Source of the DNA: Candidatus Magnetominusculus xianensis | GTDB lineage: Bacteria; Nitrospirota; Thermodesulfovibrionia; Thermodesulfovibrionales; Magnetobacteriaceae | Length of the DNA: 51,095 nucleotides | Assembly (NCBI GenBank): GCA_001541255.1 | Contig: LNQR01000035.1 | Span: 1-51,095, forward strand | Direction of reading: 5' to 3' | In this document: positions 27,615-36,570 of the stretch, piece after piece | Numbering within the stretch: the stretch's first letter is position 1 | Layout of the letters: every line of letters starts with the position of its first letter | The notes under the pieces: model-generated | Seen by the model: the letters and a program-made list of their open reading frames with translations, nothing else | Database searches by the model: none | Told to the model about the DNA's origin: nothing | Program-made: the position numbers and the translations under genes

Positions 27615-28466
27615 ATGACTATAGTGAAATTTGGCTTTTGTTTTGTTGTGTGCCTGATAATTTTGACTGGTGATCTCTTGGCACAGGAAAAAGGTTTGTC
27701 CGATGTGCAGAATTCCAAATATACATTTATAATGAGGGCTTACAATAAACAGATAAACTCAGAGTGCAACGCTGTCCTCAAACCAGATATCGCAGTTATA
27801 CAGGGAACGCTAAGAGCTGATGATGCAGACGCTGTAAAGGCATCTAAAGAAATTGATAAAAAAGTCAAACATCTGGACGACATCGTAAAAAATAAAACAG
27901 GCCGTCTAAACTTACAGGAACTAGTGCGCACCATTGAAGTAAAAAACAAACGAGGGGATGCAGGAGCTGACCAAAGCGCTGATAAACCTGTTTTTATGCT
28001 TATACAGCACGTAGAGGCTGTCTTTCCTCTTGATAAGAATATAGATATTGATAAAGCTCTTACAGAGCTTACTCAGGCCGGTCTGGATTTAAGAGGCAGC
28101 GCTTATGCCTCCATGCACTCAACAGGGGCATACATAGTGGTAAGCTACCGGCTTTCAAACATGAAGGAGCTTACAGTCAAAGTACACGATGATTGCCGCT
28201 TAACAGCGTGGAAGAACTGGTGTTCATCAAACGCAGCCGACAACATGCAGCAAGTGTGTGCTTCAGCGTATAAAGATATTGCAAGTGCGCTGGTTACAAG
28301 GTCTTTAAGGCTTACTTCCCAGCCTGTACGCGATAAGAGCGGCTCATCACGTGCCATACAGCTTTATTACCCATGGCAGGACGGGCAGTTTAACGCTATC
28401 GAACTAATAGGAAATATTAAGCTCAATCTGACAGGGAATATAGACATGATGTTGTCAGACCGCTAA
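27615..28466 (+). CDS. Secreted SIMPL-like protein
   Basis: A 283-residue protein with a signal peptide (about 23 residues, ending TGDLLAQ) preceded by AAGGAG and a proper spacer. The body is reminiscent of SIMPL/DUF541 periplasmic proteins: an early DIAVIQGTLRADDADAVKASKEID segment resembling the conserved region where each residue pair is followed by a helix, followed by VEAVFPLDKNIDIDKALTEL and YVVSYRLSNMKELTVKVHDD-type strands. Four cysteines in the second half are compatible with disulfides in the periplasm. The function of this family is not established. Its own promoter region is the 140-base gap upstream. Confidence 0.55.
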   Translation: MTIVKFGFCFVVCLIILTGDLLAQEKGLSDVQNSKYTFIMRAYNKQINSECNAVLKPDIAVIQGTLRADDADAVKASKEIDKKVKHLDDIVKNKTGRLNLQELVRTIEVKNKRGDAGADQSADKPVFMLIQHVEAVFPLDKNIDIDKALTELTQAGLDLRGSAYASMHSTGAYIVVSYRLSNMKELTVKVHDDCRLTAWKNWCSSNAADNMQQVCASAYKDIASALVTRSLRLTSQPVRDKSGSSRAIQLYYPWQDGQFNAIELIGNIKLNLTGNIDMMLSDR

Positions 28467-28547
28467 GGTCTCAGTAACAATAATGAGCTCACCCCAGACT
28501 GTCTTTTCCTAAAGAAATATTATTGTGCGCCGATACGTATAAATGTA

Positions 28548-28577
28548 TTAGTAAAATAGTGAGCTATGTGATATAAT
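28548..28577 (+). promoter_or_regulatory. Promoter of the NifU-amidase operon
   Basis: -35-like TTAGTA (28548-28553), an 18-base spacer and a perfect -10 TATAAT (28572-28577), ending 22 bases before the GTG of the NifU-domain gene. The -35 is weak (four of six). Confidence 0.45.
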
Positions 28578-28599
28578 TAAGTATGAGGTTGAATACATA

Positions 28600-28821
28600 G
28601 TGGATAAAGAAGCTCTGGACAGAGTTATAGAAAAGGTTAGTGAAAAGCTCAAGGCCGAGGGCGGGGGGATTGAAGTCATCGGCGTGAAGAACGATATGTT
28701 GTATGTTAAGCTGCTCGGTTCATGCGAGACATGCCCAATGTCTGGTCTTACGATGAAAAATTGGGTCGAAAAGACTATTCTTGAGGCTCTGCCGTCTCTT
28801 AAGGGGGTCAAGGCGGTCTGA
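28600..28821 (+). CDS. NifU C-terminal-domain iron-sulfur scaffold
   Basis: A 73-residue protein made only of the NifU C-terminal (Nfu) domain, which carries a transferable Fe-S cluster. The cluster motif is Cys42 and Cys45 in CETCPMS, after the VEAVEGGGIEVIGV-type strand and LGSCE. It starts at a GTG, with GAGG about 11 bases upstream. Its stop overlaps the start of the amidase gene by one base, though the two functions are unrelated. It could help load clusters such as that of the molybdopterin oxidoreductase further right, which is inference only. Confidence 0.9.
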   Translation: MDKEALDRVIEKVSEKLKAEGGGIEVIGVKNDMLYVKLLGSCETCPMSGLTMKNWVEKTILEALPSLKGVKAV

Positions 28822-30302
28822 TGCTGCGCCGTTTCCTATATATCGTTCTGTTTGTATGCGTTGCCATAGGATGTTATTATGGCATGTCGCGCGCCAGCGC
28901 TACGCCTATAACTCAGATAAAAGACATCCGCTATTTTGCCTCAAAGGACTATGTGCGAGTCGTCATCGACCTTGTTTCTCTGACAAAATTCAAAAAAGGC
29001 GAGCTTAAAGACAGCAAGAAGATATATTTCGATATCGAACATGCCTCAGTGCTGAACTTTATGAAGAGGCAAGTCGATGTCGATAACTCAATCGTCAAAA
29101 GAATCCGGGTCGGACAGTTCGACAAGGAAACAGTCAGGGTAGTTGTTGACCTTGACAATTACGAGGACTATAAGATTTTCACATTAATAAATCCAGACAG
29201 ACTTGTTGTAGATATATACGGGGTAAGAGAGGCAGCCCCAGCCGAAAAGGACAGCATTGATAAACCCGCAGATGCCCCAGCCGCAACTGCAGGTGCAGCT
29301 AATGAACCGCCGGTAACCTCAGTAACCAAAGAAGCCGCAATTACTAAAGAACCGATTAAAGAACCGGAAGTAGTTAAAGAACCAGAGGTAGTTAAAGAGG
29401 CAGCTAAACCAGCTAAAGAACTAGCGAAAGCGCCTGAACCTGAAAAAACACATGAAAAAATAACTGAAAAGATACCTGAGACCGATAGAACTACAGAGAA
29501 AACTCACGAGGTAGTCAAACCACCCATCGAAACAGGCAGGCACAAGACCAAATCGGCACGGCAGAGCGAACCAATGATAACCAGAAAGACTATAGTCATA
29601 GACCCAGGGCACGGCGGGCACGACCCCGGGGCTTTGAGCAAAAACGGCCTCAAAGAAAAGGATGTTGTCCTCGATATATCTCAGCAGCTTGCAAGGTTAC
29701 TCAGGGAAAAATATTATTTTGATGTGCATATGACACGTTCAGACGACCAGTTCATATCGTTGGATGAGCGTACTGCTATTGCTAACGGTAAGAGGGCAGA
29801 CTTATTTGTCTCCATTCACGCTAATGCAAACAACTCGCCAACCATAAAGGGGATAGAGACATACTTTCTGAACTTTTCCAACTCCGATGAGGCCATGCGC
29901 GTGGCTGCCCGTGAGAATGCCATCTCCATGAAGCAGATGAAAGAGGTGCAGTCTGACCTGGGTCTCATTCTGGCATCTTTGGCGCGAGAGAGCAAGCGTG
30001 ATGAATCGCTGCACCTTGCCCATTATATTCAAAAGTCACTTATCTCCAAAGTCGGCAAAAAGCACAGAGGCGTAACCGACCATGGAGTCAAACAGGCATT
30101 GTTCTATGTTTTAGTCGGGGCATCCATGCCAGCAGCCCTGGTAGAGATATCATATATTACTAACCCCACAGAAGAGAGACTCCTTAGCACTGATGAGTAC
30201 AAGGAGCTTTTGGCCGGGGCCATCGCCTACGGCATCAATAAGTACATTAGCTCACTGCCTGACTCCCCACAGTACGCTAGGGCATCGGCACATAAAAAAT
30301 AG
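28821..30302 (+). CDS. N-acetylmuramoyl-L-alanine amidase with AMIN domain
   Basis: Periplasmic amidase that cuts peptide stems from peptidoglycan during cell separation. The 493-residue protein starts with a signal peptide or anchor (about 22 residues). An AMIN domain (about 30-135) follows, then a Lys/Glu/Pro-rich linker (about 140-250) with short repeats such as EPEVVKEPEVVKE, then an Amidase_3 domain with its zinc motifs (VIDPGHGGHDPGA, SIHANANNS) and a conserved late Glu in ALVEISYITNP. It overlaps the NifU gene by one base and precedes the EcfT-like gene. The AmiC-like architecture is clear. Confidence 0.93.
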   Translation: MLRRFLYIVLFVCVAIGCYYGMSRASATPITQIKDIRYFASKDYVRVVIDLVSLTKFKKGELKDSKKIYFDIEHASVLNFMKRQVDVDNSIVKRIRVGQFDKETVRVVVDLDNYEDYKIFTLINPDRLVVDIYGVREAAPAEKDSIDKPADAPAATAGAANEPPVTSVTKEAAITKEPIKEPEVVKEPEVVKEAAKPAKELAKAPEPEKTHEKITEKIPETDRTTEKTHEVVKPPIETGRHKTKSARQSEPMITRKTIVIDPGHGGHDPGALSKNGLKEKDVVLDISQQLARLLREKYYFDVHMTRSDDQFISLDERTAIANGKRADLFVSIHANANNSPTIKGIETYFLNFSNSDEAMRVAARENAISMKQMKEVQSDLGLILASLARESKRDESLHLAHYIQKSLISKVGKKHRGVTDHGVKQALFYVLVGASMPAALVEISYITNPTEERLLSTDEYKELLAGAIAYGINKYISSLPDSPQYARASAHKK

Positions 30303-30327
30303 GCAGCCACCAATACATTACCGGCAG

Positions 30328-30963
30328 ATGAAATTTTCACCTGAATTTAAGATTACCCTTTATGTGATTTTCATTGCGGTCACATTTTTAATGAAGGATC
30401 TACAGTTTTTTATTATATCAAGCGCAGCCGCTGCATGTTTTTTTTTCCTATATCCTGACAAGGCAGTTCGCAGGGGCATTGTGCCGGTTTCCATTTTTCT
30501 GTTCATAACGTTTATGAGTGGGCTGTGTTTTACCGGCGGCAGGGTTATTGTGTCATTTGCCGGTGTGGACATAACTCACGAGGGGCTTAATGATGCGATT
30601 GTGAAGACCGCTCGGGTATTTCTGATGATAGTAGGTGCAAAAATCCTGATGCTCACCACAGGCGTTGATGACATGATTGCTGGGTTAAACAGGATGATGC
30701 CTTCATCAAAATCACGGGGAAAGACCGCCGGAAAGTCGTCGGTTGCGGATTTTGTGGAGATTACTGGTATGACTTTAAAGGCATTTCCTGCAATTGTCCT
30801 GCGGCTGAAGCGTGATTTCAGGGAAAAGGCCGCTGATGCCCGTCCCACAGGACTGATAGACAGGGCACGGCTTTCTGCCTCTCTTGCCATACCCATGCTT
30901 GGGGAGATTATCAATTCACCGGAAAAAATATTTGGCGAACTAACGGACAACAGTAATAATTAA
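30328..30963 (+). CDS. EcfT/CbiQ-family transmembrane protein
   Basis: A 211-residue membrane protein (start at the ATG giving MKFSPEFK; an upstream ATG at 30193 would overlap the amidase). Five to six hydrophobic helices are followed by a soluble loop. The segment ARVFLMIVGAKILMLTTGVDDMIAGLNRMMP and the later FREKAADARP resemble the energy-coupling transporter T component, which links ATPases to the substrate-binding S component. No EcfA ATPase or S component is adjacent. The weak ribosome-binding site and 25-base gap after the amidase suggest cotranscription. The transported vitamin or metal cannot be told. Confidence 0.7.
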   Translation: MKFSPEFKITLYVIFIAVTFLMKDLQFFIISSAAAACFFFLYPDKAVRRGIVPVSIFLFITFMSGLCFTGGRVIVSFAGVDITHEGLNDAIVKTARVFLMIVGAKILMLTTGVDDMIAGLNRMMPSSKSRGKTAGKSSVADFVEITGMTLKAFPAIVLRLKRDFREKAADARPTGLIDRARLSASLAIPMLGEIINSPEKIFGELTDNSNN

Positions 30964-30971
30964 GGAGAACT

Positions 30972-32555
30972 ATGTTAGACATATTAATTAAAAATGCACT
31001 AATTTACGACGGCACCGGCAGGCAGCCGTACTCTGCTGACATTGGGATCACAGGCAAAAAGATTGCCTTCGTCTCAGACACTGTAAACGCGGCAGCCGAA
31101 CTTACTATTGACGCCGATGGACTTATCGCCTCCCCAGGCTTTATTGACGTACACAGCCATTCTGAGTTCAGCCTTACAAGTCATCCTGAGGCAGACTCTA
31201 AACTCCTCCAGGGCGTTACAACGGAGATAAACGGCAACTGCGGGTTTTCAGCAGCGCCGATTTACAATGAAGCAAGGCAGAATCTGGAGAAGGAATTCCT
31301 CCTTCACAAGGTACAAAAGCGCTGGCAGACCTTTAAAGAGTACAACAAAGTCCTTTCTGAGGCCAAACCTGCCATAAATTTTTCCACCCTTACAGGGCAT
31401 GGAAACATCCGTGCCTCTGTGCTTGGATACAAAAACCAGGCGGCGGAAGGGGCAGATATTGCAAATATGGCGGCACTTCTGCGGGAATCTGTTACTCACG
31501 GCTCAATCGGAATGTCTACAGGCCTGATATACTCACCCGGCGTATACTCATCAAACGCCGAGCTTATCGAACTGATAAGACAATCAGGCGTCTCAGACCT
31601 GATTTATGCAACCCACATGAGGAGCGAAAGCGACGCCATTATAGAGTCCATCGAAGACACCATCGAAATTGGAAGGCAAACCGGCATAAAGATTCACATC
31701 TCTCACCTGAAAACAGCGGGCAAGCACAATTGGCACAAAATTGACGCCGTACTCAGGTTAATTGCAGACGCCGCCGCTGAGGGTATCAAGATTACCTGTG
31801 ACCGCTATCCATACACGGCCTCACAGACCTCGCTGGACACGGCACTCCCCTCGTGGACATATGAAGGCGGAGACGAGGCAGAGCTGGCACGGTTGTCAAA
31901 CCCCACTGAGTTAAAGAAAATCAAGGCGGAGACTGCCGCCTTTCGTGAAAACGATGACTACTGGAAGGGAGTCCTTGTGTCATCAGTAAAAACTGAAAAA
32001 AACCGGCACCTTGAGGGGATGACCATCGCCGATGCCGCAGCAGGGGCAGGGGCTAAACCCATAGACTTCGCCATTGACCTGTTACTTGAGGAACGCCTTG
32101 CCGTAGATGCTATATTTTTCTCAATGAACGAGGACAATCTGAGGCGCATACTGTCATTGCCGAACTGTATGGTAGGGTCTGACAGCACTATAAGACCAAT
32201 TTCACAGCACAATGGCTCAAATGGTCAATCTGGAAAACCGCACCCGCGAGGCTTTGGGAGTTTCCCCAGGTATTTGAGTAAATATGTCCTGTCTGAGGGA
32301 CTGATGCCCCTGACTGAGGCAATAAGAAAGATTACTGGCCTGCCTGCAGAGACGTTTGGATTAAAAGACCGCGGAGTGCTGAGGGAAAACGCATATGCCG
32401 ACATCACACTCTTTGATGAAAAGCGAATCAGAGATACATCAGACTATGCACAACCGTGGAGTGCCCCGGAGGGCATAGAATACGTATTTGTCAATGGCCG
32501 TCTTGCAGCCAAAGGCGGCAGCCTTGCGCCAGTGAGGGCCGGTATGTTGTTATAG
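30972..32555 (+). CDS. N-acyl-D-amino-acid deacylase (D-aminoacylase)
   Basis: Zinc amidohydrolase that releases D-amino acids from N-acyl forms or acts on related dipeptides. The 527-residue protein has the metal motif IDVHSHSEF (58-66), Cys90 in NGNCGFSAAP, which is family-specific, THMRSESD, IHISHLKTAGKHN and a late VGSDSTIRP. AAGGAG lies eight bases before the ATG and the gene is nine bases after the EcfT-like gene. Its position in a cluster of amidase, MurJ and an M20 peptidase suggests D-amino acid or peptidoglycan fragment recycling. Confidence 0.88.
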   Translation: MLDILIKNALIYDGTGRQPYSADIGITGKKIAFVSDTVNAAAELTIDADGLIASPGFIDVHSHSEFSLTSHPEADSKLLQGVTTEINGNCGFSAAPIYNEARQNLEKEFLLHKVQKRWQTFKEYNKVLSEAKPAINFSTLTGHGNIRASVLGYKNQAAEGADIANMAALLRESVTHGSIGMSTGLIYSPGVYSSNAELIELIRQSGVSDLIYATHMRSESDAIIESIEDTIEIGRQTGIKIHISHLKTAGKHNWHKIDAVLRLIADAAAEGIKITCDRYPYTASQTSLDTALPSWTYEGGDEAELARLSNPTELKKIKAETAAFRENDDYWKGVLVSSVKTEKNRHLEGMTIADAAAGAGAKPIDFAIDLLLEERLAVDAIFFSMNEDNLRRILSLPNCMVGSDSTIRPISQHNGSNGQSGKPHPRGFGSFPRYLSKYVLSEGLMPLTEAIRKITGLPAETFGLKDRGVLRENAYADITLFDEKRIRDTSDYAQPWSAPEGIEYVFVNGRLAAKGGSLAPVRAGMLL

Positions 32556-32634
32556 AGAGGTTGCCTGAACTTGACACGCCCGGCATCTACCTAATCTGAA
32601 AATTTAGAAGATATTACATTGAGGGCAAATCAAT

Positions 32635-33057
32635 ATGGACTGGAAATTTTCACCCCTGCAGGTGTTGACCGGCGAGGTGCAGTATTCAATAGTGGATTAT
32701 AGAAAAGACCTCAAAGAGGAGGTTCTCACAACCCTTGCCAACTTCAATATGGATGAGTATTCGACGAACTTCTATGTCGATTACATCTATACACTGTTTT
32801 ACTGGCTTGCCACAAATCAAACTGTCCTGACATACAGCAGGTTCATAGCGGAGCGGCTGCCGGATGACTTAGAACTGAAAAAGACCCTCACCAGCACAGA
32901 GTTCTTATATTCCCTCGAACTAGATAATGTCAACTTTGTCGATATGATGCGGGCAATACTCACTACCCTCACCCTGGGGTTTCTGAAAGATGGCCTGTCG
33001 ATTGAAGACGCGCGAAATGCCTTGAAAAACACGGTAGGGTTCTCCCGAGAAGTCTGA
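32635..33057 (+). CDS. Hypothetical protein
   Basis: A 140-residue, acidic, mostly helical protein with no signal peptide or membrane segment. It begins MDWKFSPLQVLTGEVQY and has TNFYVDYIYTLFYWLATNQT and a closing helix with IEDARNALKNTVGF. I do not recognise a family. It lies 79 bases after the deacylase gene and five before murJ, so it shares a transcript with murJ. A faint TTGACA at 32571 lacks a convincing -10 partner. Confidence 0.7.
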   Translation: MDWKFSPLQVLTGEVQYSIVDYRKDLKEEVLTTLANFNMDEYSTNFYVDYIYTLFYWLATNQTVLTYSRFIAERLPDDLELKKTLTSTEFLYSLELDNVNFVDMMRAILTTLTLGFLKDGLSIEDARNALKNTVGFSREV

Positions 33058-33062
33058 CCAGT

Positions 33063-34637
33063 GTGACTGAAAAGAGCGCTATAGCAAGGTCAGCGTTTTC
33101 CATGACCGCTGCCACATCAATCAGCCGTATACTGGGCTTTGCCAGAGATATGCTTGTAGCCCGTTTTTTGGGCGCAGGGGGGTTGTCTGATTCCTTTTTT
33201 GTAGCATTCAGGGTGCCGAATCTCCTTAGGGAACTGTTTGCTGAAGGCTCAATGTCATCGGGTGTAATCCCCGTTCTCTCACAATATAATGCCACTAAAG
33301 GACAATCTGCTGCTGCCATGTTAGTCAGGTCTGCCTTCACGTTTATCGCTGTCTTGTCAGGGTTGGTCTGTTTAGTGGGGATTTTCTTTGCCCCTCAAAT
33401 AGTGAATATAATTGCACCCGGGTTTTCTGCAAACCCTGCGAAGTTCACCCAAACAGTCCTTCTTACACGCATAATGGTTCCTTTTTTATTTTTTGTAAGC
33501 ATTTCAGCCATTGTTATGGGCGCATTGAACTCGCGGAAGATCTTTTTTGTGCCCGCTATGGCCTCTACATGGTTTAATATTGGAATAATTTCAACGATAG
33601 CCGCACTTTATTTCGTATTAGCAGACCACTCGATGGTTGTTGCCATAGGGGTTACGGTTGGCGGATTCTTTCAATTTGCCTCACAAGTGCCGACGTTTTA
33701 TAAAAATGAATTTTCATTAAGGCCAAGTTTTAACTTCAGCCACCCCGGGCTGAAACAAATCGGACTGCTCGTCCTGCCTGCTGCCATTGGTACGTCGGTG
33801 TCGCAGTTGAATATATTTATCAGCACTATTTTGGCATCATATCTGCCCACAGGCAGCATAACATACCTATACTATGCCATGCGCCTGATTCAATTCCCCG
33901 TTGGAGTCTTTGGCGTTGCCATGGGGATGGCCGTACTGCCGTCGCTGTCTGAACACGCGGCAAGAGGGGATTTCGACAGCCTTACGAAGGATTTTACATT
34001 CTCTCTAAAACTCCTCTTTTCGATTACTATTCCCTCGATGATAGGGCTGATTTCGTTAAGTCAACCCATTGTAAATGTACTGTTTCAGCACGGTCACTTT
34101 GATTATCAGGCCATGCGAGGCACTACTACAGCACTGCTCTATTATTGCACAGGGATTTGGGCTATGGTTGGGGTGCGTGTTGTGGCATCGACATTTTATT
34201 CGATGCAGGATACAAAGACACCTGTCAGGGCTGCCGTGTTCACACTTATCATAAATATCTCGATGAGTGTCATTCTGATGGAACACCTGTCATTTGCAGG
34301 TCTGGCGCTGGCAAATGCACTGTCGGCCTCGGCAAACTTTCTTGCCTTGTTTTATTTCCTAAACAAGAAACTCAAACACATCGCCATCAGAGGGATTGTG
34401 TGGTCTTTTATGAAGACGCTTCTGTCTTCGGTATTGATGGGTGTTGCCGGATGGTATCTGGTGAATCTCAGGCAGTGGGACAGCTCAGGGCATTTTCTCG
34501 TAAAATCCCTGTATCTTACCCTTATAATCACAGTGTGTACGGTGGTTTACTTTGCTGCGGCATATGTGCTAAAAAGTGAAGAGGTTAATTATATAGTAAA
34601 GACGTTTAAAAGAAAAATCATCAGGAGGACACAGTGA
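33063..34637 (+). CDS. murJ: Lipid II flippase MurJ
   Basis: Moves lipid-linked peptidoglycan precursor across the cytoplasmic membrane. The 524-residue MviN-family protein has about 14 hydrophobic segments and the N-terminal family signature: TSISRILGFARDMLVARFLG, DSFFVAFRVPNLLRELFAEG. It starts at a GTG five bases after the hypothetical gene, and its stop overlaps the M20 gene by four bases. No strong ribosome-binding site is visible, so coupling to the preceding gene may drive translation. Confidence 0.94.
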   Translation: MTEKSAIARSAFSMTAATSISRILGFARDMLVARFLGAGGLSDSFFVAFRVPNLLRELFAEGSMSSGVIPVLSQYNATKGQSAAAMLVRSAFTFIAVLSGLVCLVGIFFAPQIVNIIAPGFSANPAKFTQTVLLTRIMVPFLFFVSISAIVMGALNSRKIFFVPAMASTWFNIGIISTIAALYFVLADHSMVVAIGVTVGGFFQFASQVPTFYKNEFSLRPSFNFSHPGLKQIGLLVLPAAIGTSVSQLNIFISTILASYLPTGSITYLYYAMRLIQFPVGVFGVAMGMAVLPSLSEHAARGDFDSLTKDFTFSLKLLFSITIPSMIGLISLSQPIVNVLFQHGHFDYQAMRGTTTALLYYCTGIWAMVGVRVVASTFYSMQDTKTPVRAAVFTLIINISMSVILMEHLSFAGLALANALSASANFLALFYFLNKKLKHIAIRGIVWSFMKTLLSSVLMGVAGWYLVNLRQWDSSGHFLVKSLYLTLIITVCTVVYFAAAYVLKSEEVNYIVKTFKRKIIRRTQ

Positions 34638-35788
34638 ACGATCTTATAGGTTGGATGAGGGCAATACGGCGGGAAATCCACCGGCACCCGGAGCTTGGGT
34701 TTAATGAGCACAAGACCGCAGCCCTGATTACAGCTAAACTAGTTGAGCTTGGCATTGAGTTTAAGACAGCTATTGCCCAAACAGGCGTTGCCGGATTTCT
34801 TGGGACACATGGCCCTGTAGTTGCCCTGCGTGCTGACATGGACGCGCTGCCAGTTACTGAGTGTACGGGGCTTCCCTTTGCATCTGAGACGCCGGGGGTT
34901 ATGCACGCCTGTGGGCATGACGGGCATGTGGCGATTGTGCTTGGTGCGGCATATCTGCTTAAAGAAGATCCGCCCGATGGCCGCGTAGTCTTCATCTTTC
35001 AACCCAATGAAGAGGGCTCAGGCGGGGCAAAACCTATGATAGCAGAAGGCATTCTCGATGGCGTAGATGCCATATTTGCAGGCCACATAGACCCGCGCTT
35101 TGAGCCTGGGAAGATAATACTGACACCCGGCGTCAACACCGCCTACACCGACGGCTTTGATGTGGAAATAACAGGCAGGGCCGGTCACGCGGCACGCCCG
35201 CACGAGGCTGTTGATGCAGTTATGATTGCGTGTTCAATGGTAATGCAGATTCAGACTATTATCTCACGCAGCGTTGATCCTCTGAAACCCGCCGTTATCA
35301 CAATAGGAGAGATTAAAGGCGGCACAGTAAACAACGTTATAGCCGAACATTGCCTGTTAAAAGGAACAATAAGGACGCTTGACGACGGGACAAGGCAGAT
35401 GATATTTGAGAAATTGAAGCTGCTGGCGTCGTCATTGGAAGCCCTGCATGGGGCAAAAATCGGAGTAAAGTTTCACGACGGCTATCCACCGTTGATAAAT
35501 CACCCGGGACAGTTTGAGTCGGCACGGGAGGCTGCCGCTCTGGTATCAGGCAGTGATAACGTGGTTATCTATCCAACGCCAAGCATGGGGGGAGAGGACT
35601 TTGCCTTTTTCCTTGAGAAAGTGCCAGGATGTTTTGTGCGCTTCGGGGCGCGCAAAAAAGGGCACGAAGGCTTCCCGCTTCACAACCCGAATTTTGACTT
35701 TGACGAAGAGGCACTTAAAACCGCCGCTGAGTTTATGGCAAGCGCTGTACGCATTGAGATTAATAAATTAGCGGCCAAAACGGGCTGA
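34634..35788 (+). CDS. M20-family amidohydrolase (hippurate/amino-acid amide hydrolase)
   Basis: A 384-residue metallopeptidase/amidohydrolase of the M20D type, expected to hydrolyse N-acyl amino acids or peptide amides. Motifs: RREIHRHPELGFNEHKTA, ALRADMDALPV, MHACGHDGHVAIVLG, FQPNEEGSGGA and GHAARPHEAVDA with SMGGEDFAFFLEKVPG near the end. It starts with a GTG overlapping murJ by four bases and has GGAGGA just upstream. Near-complete metal ligands are seen. The exact substrate is unclear, but the neighbourhood fits peptidoglycan or D-amino acid recycling. Confidence 0.9.
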   Translation: MNDLIGWMRAIRREIHRHPELGFNEHKTAALITAKLVELGIEFKTAIAQTGVAGFLGTHGPVVALRADMDALPVTECTGLPFASETPGVMHACGHDGHVAIVLGAAYLLKEDPPDGRVVFIFQPNEEGSGGAKPMIAEGILDGVDAIFAGHIDPRFEPGKIILTPGVNTAYTDGFDVEITGRAGHAARPHEAVDAVMIACSMVMQIQTIISRSVDPLKPAVITIGEIKGGTVNNVIAEHCLLKGTIRTLDDGTRQMIFEKLKLLASSLEALHGAKIGVKFHDGYPPLINHPGQFESAREAAALVSGSDNVVIYPTPSMGGEDFAFFLEKVPGCFVRFGARKKGHEGFPLHNPNFDFDEEALKTAAEFMASAVRIEINKLAAKTG

Positions 35789-35872
35789 TTTCCACTCATT
35801 GTTCGCACCTGATGATATAGGGCCTTGAGGTCAACAAGTGAGGCGTTAGGCGATGTTTGCCAGTAAATGAGA

Positions 35873-35902
35873 TGGACAAACCCGTCAGATTGAAGGTAGA
35901 AT
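35873..35902 (+). promoter_or_regulatory. Promoter of Uma2 copy 2, predicted leaderless
   Basis: -35 TGGACA (35873-35878), 18-base spacer, -10 TAGAAT (35897-35902), then only six bases to the ATG. Same layout as the promoters of copies 1 and 3, with no Shine-Dalgarno sequence. Confidence 0.6.
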
Positions 35903-35908
35903 ATCAAC

Positions 35909-36430
35909 ATGCAAATACTTACGATCGAGAGAGATTTAGACTTAACGGAGACTATCAACGGGGAGGAAGTTGTGTCACCAAGTCCACTTAGGAAACACCA
36001 AAAAATAACGAGGAAGCTCACCATGATAATAAACCGTCATGTTGAAGCCAAAGGGTTAGGCGAATTGTACTTCTCTCCTCTTGACGTGATCTTAGAAGAA
36101 GGGATAAACCGCCTTCAACCCGATATCCTGTTTATTCGAAAAGAGAATGTGGCAATAGAGCAGGACTGGATTCGTGGTGTCCCAGATATGGTCTGTGAGA
36201 TTGTATCTCATGGGACTTACAAAATGGATATGGTAGTCAAAAGGGTTCTCTATGAAAAATATAAAGTGCCGGAGTATTGGATAGTCGTACCGGAGCTTAA
36301 TGCCATTGAGATTTTAGCTCTTGACAATGATAAATATAAAACACACTCCATCGCAGAGATTGAAGGCGTGGTTACGTCTAAGGTCATCGAGGGGCTTCAA
36401 GTCAATATCAAAGACATTTTCGAGGGCTGA
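35909..36430 (+). CDS. Uma2-family (DUF820) PD-(D/E)XK nuclease-like protein, copy 2
   Basis: A 173-residue Uma2 paralogue and the most divergent of the three here. Conserved catalytic-type residues: Asp72 (RLQPDILFIRKEN), Glu97 (PDMVCEIVS) and Lys111 in MVVKRVLYEKY, with PEYWIVVPEL after. It is not preceded by a ribosome-binding site. A 30-codon reading frame starts three bases after its stop. The flanking intergenic sequence and downstream toxin-antitoxin pair mark this as an accessory spot between two core operons. Confidence 0.85.
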   Translation: MQILTIERDLDLTETINGEEVVSPSPLRKHQKITRKLTMIINRHVEAKGLGELYFSPLDVILEEGINRLQPDILFIRKENVAIEQDWIRGVPDMVCEIVSHGTYKMDMVVKRVLYEKYKVPEYWIVVPELNAIEILALDNDKYKTHSIAEIEGVVTSKVIEGLQVNIKDIFEG

Positions 36431-36433
36431 AAA

Positions 36434-36526
36434 ATGAAATACGCAGAAGTTATTCAATTATCTCCTATTGAACAAATTCCTAAAGCCTTTTCGGTAATCC
36501 TTGACAAAGAGAATAAAAATGTATAG
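36434..36526 (+). pseudogene. 30-codon gene fragment after Uma2 copy 2
   Basis: The frame starts MKYAEVIQLSPIEQI, continues for 30 codons and stops at a TAG, three bases after the Uma2 stop. The first 15 residues resemble the N-terminus of large DUF6079/PglY-type BREX proteins as I recall them (MKYGDVIQFEPIESV), but the match is from memory and short. It most likely is a decayed gene start rather than a working peptide. No continuation of such a protein was seen downstream. Confidence 0.3.
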
Positions 36527-36570
36527 ATATGATGTGTCACGAGTTTGCCCCTGAATTTGTTAAGTACACA

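Noticed and set aside
32571..32599. TTGACA as a promoter before the hypothetical gene at 32635
   Set aside because: No -10 element at 16-19 bases from the TTGACA.
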